From NCBI RefSeq assembly GCF_900186995.1, contig NZ_LT906463.1:372001-436000 (forward strand): a stretch of DNA of 64,000 nucleotides, given 5' to 3'. The stretch is from Haemophilus pittmaniae. GTDB lineage: Bacteria > Pseudomonadota > Gammaproteobacteria > Enterobacterales > Pasteurellaceae. Positions 17,891 to 27,212 of this stretch are shown piece by piece. Made by a program: the position numbers and the translations under genes. Each line of letters starts with the position of its first letter. Positions within the stretch are counted from its first letter, which is position 1. The notes under the pieces were generated by a model. It was not told the DNA's origin, did no database searches, and saw only the letters and a program-made list of their open reading frames with translations.

Positions 17891-20176
17891 ATGAATTGCT
17901 TTAAAGCATTCTCGACAAAATACTTAAGAATGGCATGGTTATGCTGTTTAGCCTTTACCCTTTGGAGTTTCGGATATCAGCTCTATCGTGGCCAATGGCT
18001 TGAAACCGAGCTGCAATCACTGCTTCCTGGCGAATTAGAACTAACGGAAATGCAACGTCAGGCCGATATCATTCAAGAAAAGCGATTCAATAACCAATTA
18101 GTTGCGCTAATCGGTAATCCATCTGCTGAACAGGCTCAACAATTAGCATTAGAACTGGATTCAAGATGGCGGAAACATCAAGAATTATTTAGTACCGTAG
18201 ACCTCAAAATCAATCCGGATCTCAATAAACTCCAAAATGAAATTAAGCAATTGCGGTTAGCGCTCTTACCTGCTCATATTCAACAAGAACTACAAACCGC
18301 TCCGCAACAATATTTTCAACAATATGCCGAGCAAATTCTGAATCCATTTTCTCGCTCCTCTCTACTTTCCATAGAACAAGACTGGTTGGGGCTAGGGCGC
18401 TTTGTCACCACTCAAACCATCGGTCAAACGGCCATGTCCTGGGATCCGCAAAGTGCTATGTTACAAATTAAACAGGCGAATATGACCTGGATATTGCTAC
18501 GTGCGACTTTACAACCACAAAACCTAATGGCACCTAGCAGTGAACTGGCTCTACTGATGGAACAATCCCGGGCCTACGTTATCAAACACCAAGGTCAATT
18601 TCTGGTGACTGCCGCAGCATTATTTTCTAGCGATGCAAAACAAAAAGCAGAATCAGAAAGCACCTTGATGACAATTATCGGGCTCAGCCTAACCCTATTA
18701 CTACTTTGGGTAAGCTTTCGCAATTGGCGGGTATTATGGCTATTTTTACCGATATTTGCGGGTATGCTAGGTGGTATTACCGCTACTATTTCTGCTTTCG
18801 GGCACATCCATATCCTTACACTGGTTATTGGCACCAGTTTAGTCGGTGTATTAATTGACTTTCCATTACACTGGTTAGCATCATCATTATTTACAAAACA
18901 TTGGCAACCGACAGTAGCCATGCATAAACTACGCTTTACTTTTGTCATCAGTTTATTAATTACTTTACTCGGCTATGTATTACTAGCCTTCACCGTGTTA
19001 CCGATTCTGACGCAAACAGCCGTATTTTCCATTGCCGCATTAATTTATGCATTATTAACCACAATGTTGGTGCTACCTCCACTGTTTCCTACAAAAAATT
19101 CTCCTCCGACAGAGCGGCTACAAAAAATTCGCCATATTCTTTATCAAATAAGTTATTGCAGTATTCCAAAACCATTATGGATATTACTCATTGCAATATG
19201 GCTTGGTGGTATTTGGCAAAGTCAGTGGCAAGATGATATCCGCCAATGGGTGTCTCTTCCCCCTAAAATGGTGGCTGAGGCCCAAAAAATTGCCGAGCTT
19301 AGCGGAATTAACTTAAGTAGCCAATATTTTTTAGTCATCGCTAACAATGAGTCCGCTCTTTTGAGCAAATTATCCTCTCTAGAAACAGTACTACAACAAC
19401 AAGGAGTAGAATTTCAATCACTCGGCCAATGGTTCATACCAAAAGAACAGCAACAGCTACTACAGCAACAATTAAAACGACTCACACCGCAAGATTATGC
19501 ACCTTTAATTGCGTTAGGGATTCCTTTAGAAACATTAGAAACGGCCGCAACAGAACTACAACAACAGTCGCTGATTGATTTATCTCAAGCCTTACAAACG
19601 GAATTGGGACAAAGTAAGCAACAGCTTTACCTTGGTCAACTAGATGAACAAACTATTGCAGCCATCATTCCTATCAACAATACATCAGCAAATTTGCAAC
19701 AATTGGCCAATGGGCAGGATATCTTCTGGCAAAATAAACGTAATCTGTTAAATCAGGCCTTTGCCCATACTCGTGTACAAGCGGCCTGGCTAAAAGCATT
19801 TTCTTTTCTGTTAGCAGGGGCATTGCTATGGCACTTTTTTGGTATTAGAAAAAGTTTACAAATTCTAACACCGCCGTTATTAGCTATCACAATTACACTT
19901 TCGTTGCTGGGGTGGCTAAATATTCCTATCGGATTATTTAGTTTATTCGGTCTACTATTGGTTTCAGCCATAGGCATTGATTACAGCGCCTATATGCAAA
20001 GCGCTCAGGAACCTTTATCCTATAAACGTATTGCGATATTATTAGCGGCAACGACTACCATAATTTCCTTTGTTTTATTAGGCATCAGCAGCACTCCTGC
20101 GGTAGCAGCATTTGGCTTGAGCGTGAGTATTGGGGTAGCCTTTAGCGTATTTTTAACCCTACGATTATTTCGTTAA
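17891..20176 (+). CDS. apeM: ApeM-like MMPL/RND-family exporter
   Basis: A large inner-membrane transporter of 761 residues with the RND/MMPL layout. There is one N-terminal membrane helix (about 15-32), a periplasmic loop, a first helix bundle (about 255-400), a second helix at about 430-445, a second periplasmic loop and a final bundle (about 635-760). LLVSAIGIDYSAYMQ in the last bundle is typical of the family. It probably exports the APE lipid. It starts 13 bp after apeL. Confidence 0.85.
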   Translation: MNCFKAFSTKYLRMAWLCCLAFTLWSFGYQLYRGQWLETELQSLLPGELELTEMQRQADIIQEKRFNNQLVALIGNPSAEQAQQLALELDSRWRKHQELFSTVDLKINPDLNKLQNEIKQLRLALLPAHIQQELQTAPQQYFQQYAEQILNPFSRSSLLSIEQDWLGLGRFVTTQTIGQTAMSWDPQSAMLQIKQANMTWILLRATLQPQNLMAPSSELALLMEQSRAYVIKHQGQFLVTAAALFSSDAKQKAESESTLMTIIGLSLTLLLLWVSFRNWRVLWLFLPIFAGMLGGITATISAFGHIHILTLVIGTSLVGVLIDFPLHWLASSLFTKHWQPTVAMHKLRFTFVISLLITLLGYVLLAFTVLPILTQTAVFSIAALIYALLTTMLVLPPLFPTKNSPPTERLQKIRHILYQISYCSIPKPLWILLIAIWLGGIWQSQWQDDIRQWVSLPPKMVAEAQKIAELSGINLSSQYFLVIANNESALLSKLSSLETVLQQQGVEFQSLGQWFIPKEQQQLLQQQLKRLTPQDYAPLIALGIPLETLETAATELQQQSLIDLSQALQTELGQSKQQLYLGQLDEQTIAAIIPINNTSANLQQLANGQDIFWQNKRNLLNQAFAHTRVQAAWLKAFSFLLAGALLWHFFGIRKSLQILTPPLLAITITLSLLGWLNIPIGLFSLFGLLLVSAIGIDYSAYMQSAQEPLSYKRIAILLAATTTIISFVLLGISSTPAVAAFGLSVSIGVAFSVFLTLRLFR

Positions 20177-20177
20177 T

Positions 20178-20681
20178 ATGATTAAATTCTATTCTTCTTT
20201 GTTGCTATGCTGTTTCCTGACCGCCTGCTCAACGCTACCGCAGCCGCTTCAGCTACCACAGCAAACAACTCCCAATCGGCTTTTTAAAGTGGAGCAATTG
20301 GATCAGCAAAATCAGCTACAACAAGCCAGTCTACTCAGTTTGCAAACCACCCCAAAACAATGGCGTTGGGTACAAACTGATGCGTTGGGTACTCCTTTAG
20401 CGCGCGTACTATTGTCGAAGCAAGGTTGGCAGAATGATGGCTTTATCATGCCGAATCGTCAGGCACAATGGCTATACTCAGCACTTGCCAGTGCATTTAA
20501 CCCCACACAACCGCTGTTTGCGCTGTCATCTGACATATCAGCCGAAAACACTCGCTGTTATAAACAGCACAATAACTTTCTATGGTGCACCCAATCACTA
20601 CCCGGCTATTGGCTGATCCAATTAGCCGATAGTAGTCACTGGCGCATTACTGAACTTACCGAAAATTCTAATAAACCATAA
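20178..20681 (+). CDS. apeN: ApeN-like lipoprotein (DUF3261 type)
   Basis: A lipoprotein of 167 residues with lipobox FLTAC (Cys17) and a Gln-rich linker. Its LolB-like core is rich in Trp and Gln (QWRWVQTDALGTPLARVLL). It starts one base after the apeM stop. By analogy with LolB it could receive the pigment lipid at the inner face of the outer membrane; this is inference from fold resemblance and position. Confidence 0.78.
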   Translation: MIKFYSSLLLCCFLTACSTLPQPLQLPQQTTPNRLFKVEQLDQQNQLQQASLLSLQTTPKQWRWVQTDALGTPLARVLLSKQGWQNDGFIMPNRQAQWLYSALASAFNPTQPLFALSSDISAENTRCYKQHNNFLWCTQSLPGYWLIQLADSSHWRITELTENSNKP

Positions 20682-20682
20682 T

Positions 20683-21909
20683 ATGATTGCATCCTTTATC
20701 AACCACCCGGCTATTATCAGCAGCCTGGGAGAAGGTCTCGAACAACACATTGAAAAATTACTAGCTAATCAATCCAGTCCATTACAGGAGAGCGATTGTA
20801 TCCGTCAACGTCATCAAATTGATGATGACACTCGAGTATTAGGCGTCGTTGATGTTCCACTACGCCCTTTTGATACTGAGCTTGCCCTCCAGCATCGTAG
20901 TCGTAACAACCAATTGGTATGGCATGCTATGGCTCAAATTGAGGATATTCTGCAAAAAGCTATCACTCGTTTCGGAGCACATCGGATCGCCGTTATTATC
21001 GGCACATCCACGACTGGTGTTGATGAAAATATCCCAGTATTTAAATATGAGTCCGAGCATCCTAATGACTGGTCAGGCGCACCATTTAACCAACAGCAAC
21101 AATATTTTTCTGCACCTGCGGATTTTCTGGCTGCGCAATATGGTTTAGGAGGCCCAACCTACGGTATTTCAACAGCCTGTACTTCCGGTGCTAAAGCCTT
21201 AATGAGCGCAGCACGATTACTCAATGCGGGCCTTTGTGATGCCGTGTTATGCGGTGGTGTCGACACCCTATCACCATTGACCGTCAAGGGATTTAACTCC
21301 CTTTCAGTTTTAAATAAACAGCGTTCCAATCCGTTTTCCGTCAATCGTAACGGCATCAATATTGGTGAGGGAGCCGCACTATTCGTGCTTAGTCGAGAAC
21401 AACTTAGCGACAGCAGTATTCAACTACTCGGTTATGGCGCTAGTAGTGATGCCTACCATATGTCTTCCCCCCATCCGGAAGGTCGTGGTGCAATAGAGGC
21501 CTTTAAAACTGCACTACAAAATGCAGCAATAGATGCCTCCTCTGTCGGTTGGATTAATTTGCATGGCACAGGAACGCAGCATAACGATCAAATGGAAGCG
21601 CTAACAGTAAATCATGTTTTTGGCGCACACACCCCATGCACGTCAACCAAGCCTTACACCGGCCATACGCTTGGTGCAGCAGGCGCCATTGAAGCAGCGC
21701 TTTGTTATGGCATGATCGACCGTCGCCTCAATCCGCAAGGTAAACTGCCTGCACAATTATGGGATAAGCAAACCGATAATGAATTAGCAACAATTTCCCT
21801 AACCGATGAACAAAGTTGCTGGCCACAAGGGCGTCGCATCGCTGCCAGCAGTTCCTTTGCCTTTGGCGGTAATAACGCGGTATTAATTTTAGGAGAAGCG
21901 TATGCTTGA
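20683..21909 (+). CDS. apeO: ApeO-like beta-ketoacyl-ACP synthase (elongating KS)
   Basis: A ketosynthase of 408 residues with a complete active site: cysteine in STACTSGA (about 164-171), histidine in LHGTGTQHND (about 295-304), and lysine and histidine in TSTKPYTGHTLGAAG (about 321-335). In E. coli the ApeO-ApeC heterodimer extends the polyene with malonyl-ACP; here ApeC is encoded at 9719. It overlaps apeP by 8 bp. Confidence 0.9.
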   Translation: MIASFINHPAIISSLGEGLEQHIEKLLANQSSPLQESDCIRQRHQIDDDTRVLGVVDVPLRPFDTELALQHRSRNNQLVWHAMAQIEDILQKAITRFGAHRIAVIIGTSTTGVDENIPVFKYESEHPNDWSGAPFNQQQQYFSAPADFLAAQYGLGGPTYGISTACTSGAKALMSAARLLNAGLCDAVLCGGVDTLSPLTVKGFNSLSVLNKQRSNPFSVNRNGINIGEGAALFVLSREQLSDSSIQLLGYGASSDAYHMSSPHPEGRGAIEAFKTALQNAAIDASSVGWINLHGTGTQHNDQMEALTVNHVFGAHTPCTSTKPYTGHTLGAAGAIEAALCYGMIDRRLNPQGKLPAQLWDKQTDNELATISLTDEQSCWPQGRRIAASSSFAFGGNNAVLILGEAYA

Positions 21910-22348
21910 TTTAAGTTTACCGATTCGACAAATCTCGCCGTTGTTACCACATAGCGGGAAAATGGTGCTGCTAGATAAAATCACGAATTTTGGTACAGAC
22001 TTTCTAGAGGCCGAGACCACGCTCGATGAGCATTGTCTGCTAGCAAAAAAAGGAATCATCGATAGCCTCATGGGAGCAGAAATAATGGCTCAAGGTGTAG
22101 CCGCCTGGGCGGGAATCCAATGTGTGAAAGCCGGCAAACCAATTGGTCTAGGCTATTGGATTGGTTCCCGTAAACTTAGTATCCACTGTGCACAATTACC
22201 AATTGCACGACCATTGAAAATCAGTATTCATCTTTCTATTGAAGACACCAGCGGATTCGGCGTATTTGACTGTCAACTGGTCGATATACAGGAGAATCAA
22301 GTTCTCGTTGAAGGATCCCTGAATGTCTATCGTCCGCAAACAGCCTAA
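21902..22348 (+). CDS. apeP: ApeP-like 3-hydroxyacyl-ACP dehydratase
   Basis: A hot-dog fold protein of 148 residues in the ApeP/FabZ-like group. It has LLPHSGKMVLLDKI at the N-terminus (His near residue 18) and MGAEIMAQGVAAWAG (about 59-73), where the glutamate is a candidate acid/base. It would dehydrate the beta-hydroxy intermediate to give trans double bonds. With the dehydratase domain at the end of the 11725 gene the locus has two dehydratases, as in E. coli (ApeI and ApeP). Confidence 0.85.
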   Translation: MLDLSLPIRQISPLLPHSGKMVLLDKITNFGTDFLEAETTLDEHCLLAKKGIIDSLMGAEIMAQGVAAWAGIQCVKAGKPIGLGYWIGSRKLSIHCAQLPIARPLKISIHLSIEDTSGFGVFDCQLVDIQENQVLVEGSLNVYRPQTA

Positions 22349-22372
22349 CTACAAAAGAACCCAAGGAACATC

Positions 22373-23101
22373 ATGCAACAAACCATTTTAATTACAGGCT
22401 CCAGCCGAGGTATCGGTAAGGCTATTGCCCTTCGTTTGGCACACAGCGGCTATGATATCGTCCTTCATTGTCGTAGTCGGATTGAAGAAGCTGAGGCCAC
22501 CGCCGAAGCCATCCGTGTCCTTGGTCAGCAAGCGCGCGTCTTACAATTCGATGTATCCGATCGCGCCCAAGCTGCAGCGATATTAACTGCCGATATCGAA
22601 CAACACGGTGCATACTATGGTGTGGTACTAAATGCCGGACTGACCCGAGATAATGCCTTTCCGGCACTGACCGAAGAGGATTGGGATTGTGTATTACGTA
22701 CCAACCTCGATGGTTTCTATAACGTTTTACACCCGATTATGATGCCGTTAATCCGTCGTCGTAAAGCCGGTCGCATCGTTTGTATTACCTCAGTTTCCGG
22801 GATCATTGGTAATCGTGGACAAGTCAACTACAGTGCATCTAAAGCCGGACTTATCGGTGCTGCCAAAGCATTGGCCGTGGAATTGGCTAAACGTAAAATT
22901 ACCGTCAATTGTGTCGCCCCCGGCTTAATTGATACCGAAATTTTAGATGAAAACCTACCCTTGGATGAAATCATGAAAATGATCCCGCTTGGTCGAATGG
23001 GAAATGCCGATGAAGTGGCACATGCAGTGGATTTTCTGATGGATGAAAAAGCCGCCTATATCACCCGTCAGGTGATTGGGGTTAATGGCGGATTGTGTTA
23101 A
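22373..23101 (+). CDS. apeQ: ApeQ-like ketoreductase (FabG-type SDR)
   Basis: A short-chain dehydrogenase of 242 residues: the NADPH-binding TGSSRGIGKA (7-16), NAGLTRDN (about 87-94), catalytic serine in ITSVSG (about 137-142) and YSASKAG (about 152-158). It reduces beta-ketoacyl-ACP intermediates. A ribosome binding site (AAGGAA) precedes the start, 24 bp after apeP. Confidence 0.9.
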   Translation: MQQTILITGSSRGIGKAIALRLAHSGYDIVLHCRSRIEEAEATAEAIRVLGQQARVLQFDVSDRAQAAAILTADIEQHGAYYGVVLNAGLTRDNAFPALTEEDWDCVLRTNLDGFYNVLHPIMMPLIRRRKAGRIVCITSVSGIIGNRGQVNYSASKAGLIGAAKALAVELAKRKITVNCVAPGLIDTEILDENLPLDEIMKMIPLGRMGNADEVAHAVDFLMDEKAAYITRQVIGVNGGLC

Positions 23102-23113
23102 GGATAAAAAAAT

Positions 23114-24361
23114 ATGAAACGAGTTGTCATTACAGGTATTGGTGGCATCACCGCCTTTGGTAAGGATTGGGACAGTATTCGTCGTGCTTTTGCTGACCAA
23201 CGCAATGCGGTACAAAGCTTTGCTGATTGGGCTGAACGCTATCCTGAACTGGAGGCCCGTTTAGGCGCACGCATCGATGATTACACACCACCAGCACACT
23301 GGAACCGCAAGAAGCTAAGAAGTTTAGGACGGGTTTCCCAATTTGCCGTAGAAGCAGCCGAACGCGCCTTAGCCGATGCAGGTCTGCTGGACGAAAATGG
23401 CGAAGTACTAACATACCTACAGGATGGGCGGATGGGTGTAGCTTGCGGTTCGTCAACCGGTTCCACCAACGATATTAAAGATGCTGCCGAGTTACTGATG
23501 ACCGGCAAATCCGACGGTTTTAACGCCAATACCTATGTGCGCATGATGCCACACACCGCCGCGGCAAATATTGGTATTTTCTTTGGCCTACAAGGGCGCA
23601 TCATTCCAACCTCTAGCGCCTGTTCCTCTGGTAGCCAAGGCATTGGTTACGCCTACGAATCAATTAAGTACGGCCTGATTCCAATGATGTTGGCCGGTGG
23701 CGCGGAAGAATTCTGTCCGTCCGAGGTCTATGTCTTCGATTCGCTCTATGCCGCTAGCCGTAACAATGCCCATCCGGAACTCACTCCACGCCCTTATGAC
23801 GCTGCCCGCGATGGTTTGGTGATTGGTGAAGGTGCCGGAATTTTTGTGTTGGAAGAATTGGAGCATGCGAAAGCGCGTGGTGCGCGAATCATTGCCGAAG
23901 TAGTTGGTTACGGAGCCAATAGTGATGGCACTCATGTCACCCGCCCACAAAAAGAAACCATGCAACGCTGCATGGAGTTGGCCCTACAAGACGCTAATCT
24001 CACGCCGGAGAAAATAGGCTATGTAAACGGCCATGGTACTGCTACCGAACAGGGTGATATTGCTGAGACTCAAGCGACTGCCGCGCTCTTTGGAAAGATT
24101 CCGTTGAGCTCACAAAAAAGCTATCTCGGCCACACACTAGGGGCTTGTGGAGCATTAGAATCTTGGTTTTCCATTGAAATGATGCGGGATGGCCGTTTCG
24201 TACCGACTCTCAACTTAACTAACGTAGATGAACGTTGTGGCGCGCTAGATTATATCCAAGGAGATTTCCGCTCCATTCAAACGGATTATGTCATGAACAA
24301 TAACTTTGCCTTTGGCGGAGTTAATACTTCATTAATTTTTAAACGCTGGCAAGGCGAATAG
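23114..24361 (+). CDS. apeR: ApeR-like beta-ketoacyl-ACP synthase
   Basis: A second full ketosynthase (415 residues): cysteine in SSACSSGSQG (about 164-173), NGHGTATEQGD (about 302-312) and KSYLGHTLGACG (about 336-347). In E. coli APE synthesis ApeR is dispensable or does the first condensation. It is the last gene of the operon, and its 3' end overlaps by 23 bp the end of the oppositely oriented gene at 24339. No terminator was found directly after it. Confidence 0.9.
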   Translation: MKRVVITGIGGITAFGKDWDSIRRAFADQRNAVQSFADWAERYPELEARLGARIDDYTPPAHWNRKKLRSLGRVSQFAVEAAERALADAGLLDENGEVLTYLQDGRMGVACGSSTGSTNDIKDAAELLMTGKSDGFNANTYVRMMPHTAAANIGIFFGLQGRIIPTSSACSSGSQGIGYAYESIKYGLIPMMLAGGAEEFCPSEVYVFDSLYAASRNNAHPELTPRPYDAARDGLVIGEGAGIFVLEELEHAKARGARIIAEVVGYGANSDGTHVTRPQKETMQRCMELALQDANLTPEKIGYVNGHGTATEQGDIAETQATAALFGKIPLSSQKSYLGHTLGACGALESWFSIEMMRDGRFVPTLNLTNVDERCGALDYIQGDFRSIQTDYVMNNNFAFGGVNTSLIFKRWQGE

Positions 24362-25004
24362 CCCGACCATCACTCAAGGGAAGCAAAACAGCTTCCCTTT
24401 TTAGTTGTTCCAGCATCGCCATAGATGGTGCTAAAAAATCCCCAGCCGGCATTTCCGATGCATCCTCCGTTATAAACTCCACTTCGGCCAGTGCCGGTAT
24501 TGGTGATGTCCCTAATAACCAAAATACCGCGCCTTCGCGTTCCGTTGTATTTTCCGTGATGCTTTCTAGTCCCCAACCGACTAACGCCTGCTCACAATCG
24601 TTATCCAACAATTCCAAGATTGCCAGCGCTAACGGCTGCCAATAGCTTTGCCGATTTAGCGCTAAAAAAATCGCATTGCCATGGGTTTGTAAAGCCTGTG
24701 CCAATTGAAAGGTCGCCGCATTATTGAGATTAGCCATAAAATCCAAGGGCGATGGCAAATTATGCTGCATCAGATTTTCAAACATTTTGTCGAATTTCCG
24801 AGGCGAATTAAACGGCGAACCACAAAAAATCGCCGTTTGCCCCTGCAGTTTATCCGCCAATGGTAAAGCCCCCAGCAATATCAATTGGCTAAAGCGGGTC
24901 AAACGCCGGCCATCAATCCCCAACATCTGTAATTGCACCCGCAGGGTTTTATCGTCGGCCCCTTCAGCCATAAAGCAATGTGTCGCCTGCAAATATATCT
25001 TCAT
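24339..25004 (-). CDS. Ketosynthase-like orphan (chain-length-factor type), convergent to apeR
   Basis: A protein of 221 residues. IDGRRLTRFSQLILLGALPL, then IFCGSPFNS, then LPSPLDFMANLNNAATFQLA, then ALVGWGLE form the same series of blocks seen in ketoacyl-synt_2 proteins such as the ApeC-like protein at 9719. It has no catalytic cysteine, histidine or lysine set, so it is not a working ketosynthase. Start 25004 begins MKIYLQ; an ATG at 25022 is also possible. It overlaps the end of apeR on the opposite strand, and its 5' flank is a copy of the 60-bp repeat. Role unknown: possibly an extra chain length factor. Confidence 0.6.
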   Translation of the reverse strand: MKIYLQATHCFMAEGADDKTLRVQLQMLGIDGRRLTRFSQLILLGALPLADKLQGQTAIFCGSPFNSPRKFDKMFENLMQHNLPSPLDFMANLNNAATFQLAQALQTHGNAIFLALNRQSYWQPLALAILELLDNDCEQALVGWGLESITENTTEREGAVFWLLGTSPIPALAEVEFITEDASEMPAGDFLAPSMAMLEQLKREAVLLPLSDGRAIRLASV

Positions 25005-25020
25005 CTCAGTCTCCGCCAGC

Positions 25021-25080
25021 AAACGCCCCGATGATTTTAAAAGTTTTTCTTAAAAACAAACCTAACCCATTGATTTTATT
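25021..25080 (-). repeat. 60-bp dispersed repeat, copy 4
   Basis: On the minus strand this begins AATAAAATCAATGGGTTAGG and ends GGGGCGTTT. It lies directly upstream of the ketosynthase-like gene, between it and the hldD terminator. Confidence 0.85.
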
Positions 25081-25092
25081 AGACATGTAATA

Positions 25093-25126
25093 AAAAAGCC
25101 GCAATTTATCAAAAACGCGGCTTTTT
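25093..25126 (-). terminator. Terminator of hldD
   Basis: The stem AAAAAGCCGC / GCGGCTTTTT has an AT-rich loop and lies 21 bp after the hldD stop (minus strand). The symmetrical A and T runs could make it work both ways. Confidence 0.8.
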
Positions 25127-25146
25127 ATCTCCCTCGGCAACAGCAG

Positions 25147-26073
25147 TTACTTGCGATTTAACCAAGCCATATATTCCGCCACGCCTTCGGCAACATTTTT
25201 AAACGGTTTGTCATAACCCGTTGCACGTAATTTATCGAGGTTAGCTTGCGTAAATTCTTGATAACGGGATTTCAAGTGTTCCGGGAATGGAATGGTTTCC
25301 ACTTGGCCTTTGCCGTGGAATTTAATTACTGCTTTAGCAACTTCGGCGAAGGATTCCGCATTGCCACTACCGCAGTTAAAAATCCCGGAAATACCGTGCT
25401 GCCAGCACCAAATATTGACAGCAGCAACATCGCCTACATACACAAAGTCACGGCGGAAATGTTCGCTGCCGGCAAATAATTTCGGATTTTCACCATTTAA
25501 GATCTGTTTATTCAAATGGAACGCCACGCTGGCCATTGAGCCTTTATGCCCCTCACGCGGTCCATACACGTTGAAATAACGGAATCCACATACCGGTGAT
25601 TGTGCTTCCGGCAAAATATTACGAACATATTGGTCGAATTGGAATTTAGAATAGCCGTACACATTTAATGGACCTTCAAATTCACGCTCTTCGCGGAACT
25701 CGGTTTTATCGCCGTAAGTCGCAGCGCTAGATGCATAAAGGAATGGAATTTGGCGTTCTAAGCAATAATGCAACAACTCTTTAGAATATTCATAGTTGTT
25801 ATGCATGATGTATTTGCCATCCCATTCAGTGGTTGCCGAGCAAGCACCTTCATGGAATACCGCATCGATTTTACCGAATTCATCGCCGGCAATAATAGAG
25901 GCAATGAAATCCTCTTTATCACAATAGTCGGCAATGTCTAAATCCACCAAATTCACGAATTTAGTACCGTCTTTTAAGTTATCCACCACTAAAATGTCTT
26001 TGCGGCCCATGTCGTTGAGCGCTTTTACGATATTGCTGCCGATAAAGCCAGCGCCGCCGGTAACGATGATCAT
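25147..26073 (-). CDS. hldD: HldD, ADP-L-glycero-D-manno-heptose 6-epimerase
   Basis: An extended SDR epimerase of 308 residues that makes ADP-L-glycero-D-manno-heptose for the LPS inner core. It has NAD-binding [10 protein letters not shown] (5-14), SSAATYG (about 115-121), catalytic YGYSK (about 139-143) and [13 protein letters not shown] (about 167-179). Its length equals that of the E. coli protein (310). It is a single gene here, flanked by copies 4 and 5 of the 60-bp repeat. Confidence 0.96.
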   Translation of the reverse strand: MIIVTGGAGFIGSNIVKALNDMGRKDILVVDNLKDGTKFVNLVDLDIADYCDKEDFIASIIAGDEFGKIDAVFHEGACSATTEWDGKYIMHNNYEYSKELLHYCLERQIPFLYASSAATYGDKTEFREEREFEGPLNVYGYSKFQFDQYVRNILPEAQSPVCGFRYFNVYGPREGHKGSMASVAFHLNKQILNGENPKLFAGSEHFRRDFVYVGDVAAVNIWCWQHGISGIFNCGSGNAESFAEVAKAVIKFHGKGQVETIPFPEHLKSRYQEFTQANLDKLRATGYDKPFKNVAEGVAEYMAWLNRK

Positions 26074-26141
26074 TTGCTTGTCCTTTTAAGTTGAAAGATT
26101 CGGGTTATTGTAAAGGATTTCCACGGTAATGTGTACGCTTA

Positions 26142-26201
26142 AAACGCCCCTACCATTTCAAACTTTCTGCCCTAAATAACAGCTAACCCATTGATTTTAT
26201 T
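26142..26201 (-). repeat. 60-bp dispersed repeat, copy 5
   Basis: On the minus strand this begins AATAAAATCAATGGGTTAGC and ends TAGGGGCGTTT. It lies between the cysZ stop (26236) and the hldD start (26073). Confidence 0.85.
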
Positions 26202-26235
26202 AAGGTTGCCAATAAAAATATTTATCCTATTGATT

Positions 26236-27078
26236 TTACTGCACTATTTGATTGTCTTTAGGGGCAACAGCCGTACCGCGAGGCGTACCAACATCGCGTC
26301 CGCCACCTTGGCCGCTATGCGGCATTGGTTCGAAACGCCAATGGCTCCGGTAATTTTCCACCCACATGACGGTTGCGGCACATACCGCTACCGGCATCAC
26401 TAAAAAGTTCACAAAAGGCACCATTGCACAACCGCTCACCAATGCACCGAATGTCAGATTTTGTGTACGTTGTTGGCCAAGCGCACTTTTCATCACCGCA
26501 AAGGACACTTTGTGGTTATCGAACGGATAATCGCAATATTGAATGGCCATCATCCAACAGGTGAATAAAAACGCCAACACCGGCACGATAGTTTGTCCAA
26601 CCAGAGGAATAAATCCTAATAAAAACAATGCAATAATTTTTGGTAAACTGTACCAAAGTTTTTGCCACTCACGCTTTAACATACGCGGCACATCTTTCAT
26701 CACATCCCACAGATTATCATCGTTGATCTCTTCGCCGGTCAGCATTTTTTCCACTTTCTCCGCCAATAGCCCATTAAACGGCGCAGCAATAAAATTGGAT
26801 AAGGTATTAAACACAAAATAAAACAACAGCAACACCATGCCGATAGAACAAATCAGCAAAATGACACTTAAAAAGCTGAGCCAATCAGGCACAAAGCTCA
26901 TCATGAAGTCAATCCAACCGGAAACCTGGTTGATGAATAGCCAAAACAAACTGCTGAGCAGCAGGATGTTCAACAAAATCGGCATAATCACAAAACGGCG
27001 CAAGCCTTTTTGACAGATCAGATGCCAACCGGTAACAAAATATTGAAAGGCATTTTTCGCCTCGTTGAGATTAAACAT
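26236..27078 (-). CDS. cysZ: CysZ, sulfate transporter family protein
   Basis: An integral membrane protein of 280 residues with hydrophobic stretches near 30-50, 65-92, 140-175 and 205-235, and the conserved [21 protein letters not shown] segment (start of the family core). CysZ mediates sulfate entry for cysteine synthesis. It is divergent from zipA, as in Haemophilus influenzae. The C-terminus (about 255-280) is Gly/Pro-rich and less conserved. Confidence 0.92.
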   Translation of the reverse strand: MFNLNEAKNAFQYFVTGWHLICQKGLRRFVIMPILLNILLLSSLFWLFINQVSGWIDFMMSFVPDWLSFLSVILLICSIGMVLLLFYFVFNTLSNFIAAPFNGLLAEKVEKMLTGEEINDDNLWDVMKDVPRMLKREWQKLWYSLPKIIALFLLGFIPLVGQTIVPVLAFLFTCWMMAIQYCDYPFDNHKVSFAVMKSALGQQRTQNLTFGALVSGCAMVPFVNFLVMPVAVCAATVMWVENYRSHWRFEPMPHSGQGGGRDVGTPRGTAVAPKDNQIVQ

Positions 27079-27212
27079 TCGCTTTCCTTGATTTATGATA
27101 AATGCCCGCTAAAGACCACGGCAGGCGCGACAAATTCAATTTTTCGCCCTATTTTTTCCCCCTCCAAAATATGCTAGGATTGACGCACTTTTATTGCGCG
27201 TAAGGAGCAAAA

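Noticed and set aside
26228..26237. ATTGATTTTA just outside repeat copy 5, perhaps a second truncated copy
   Set aside because: Only ten bases match, without either full end of the unit.
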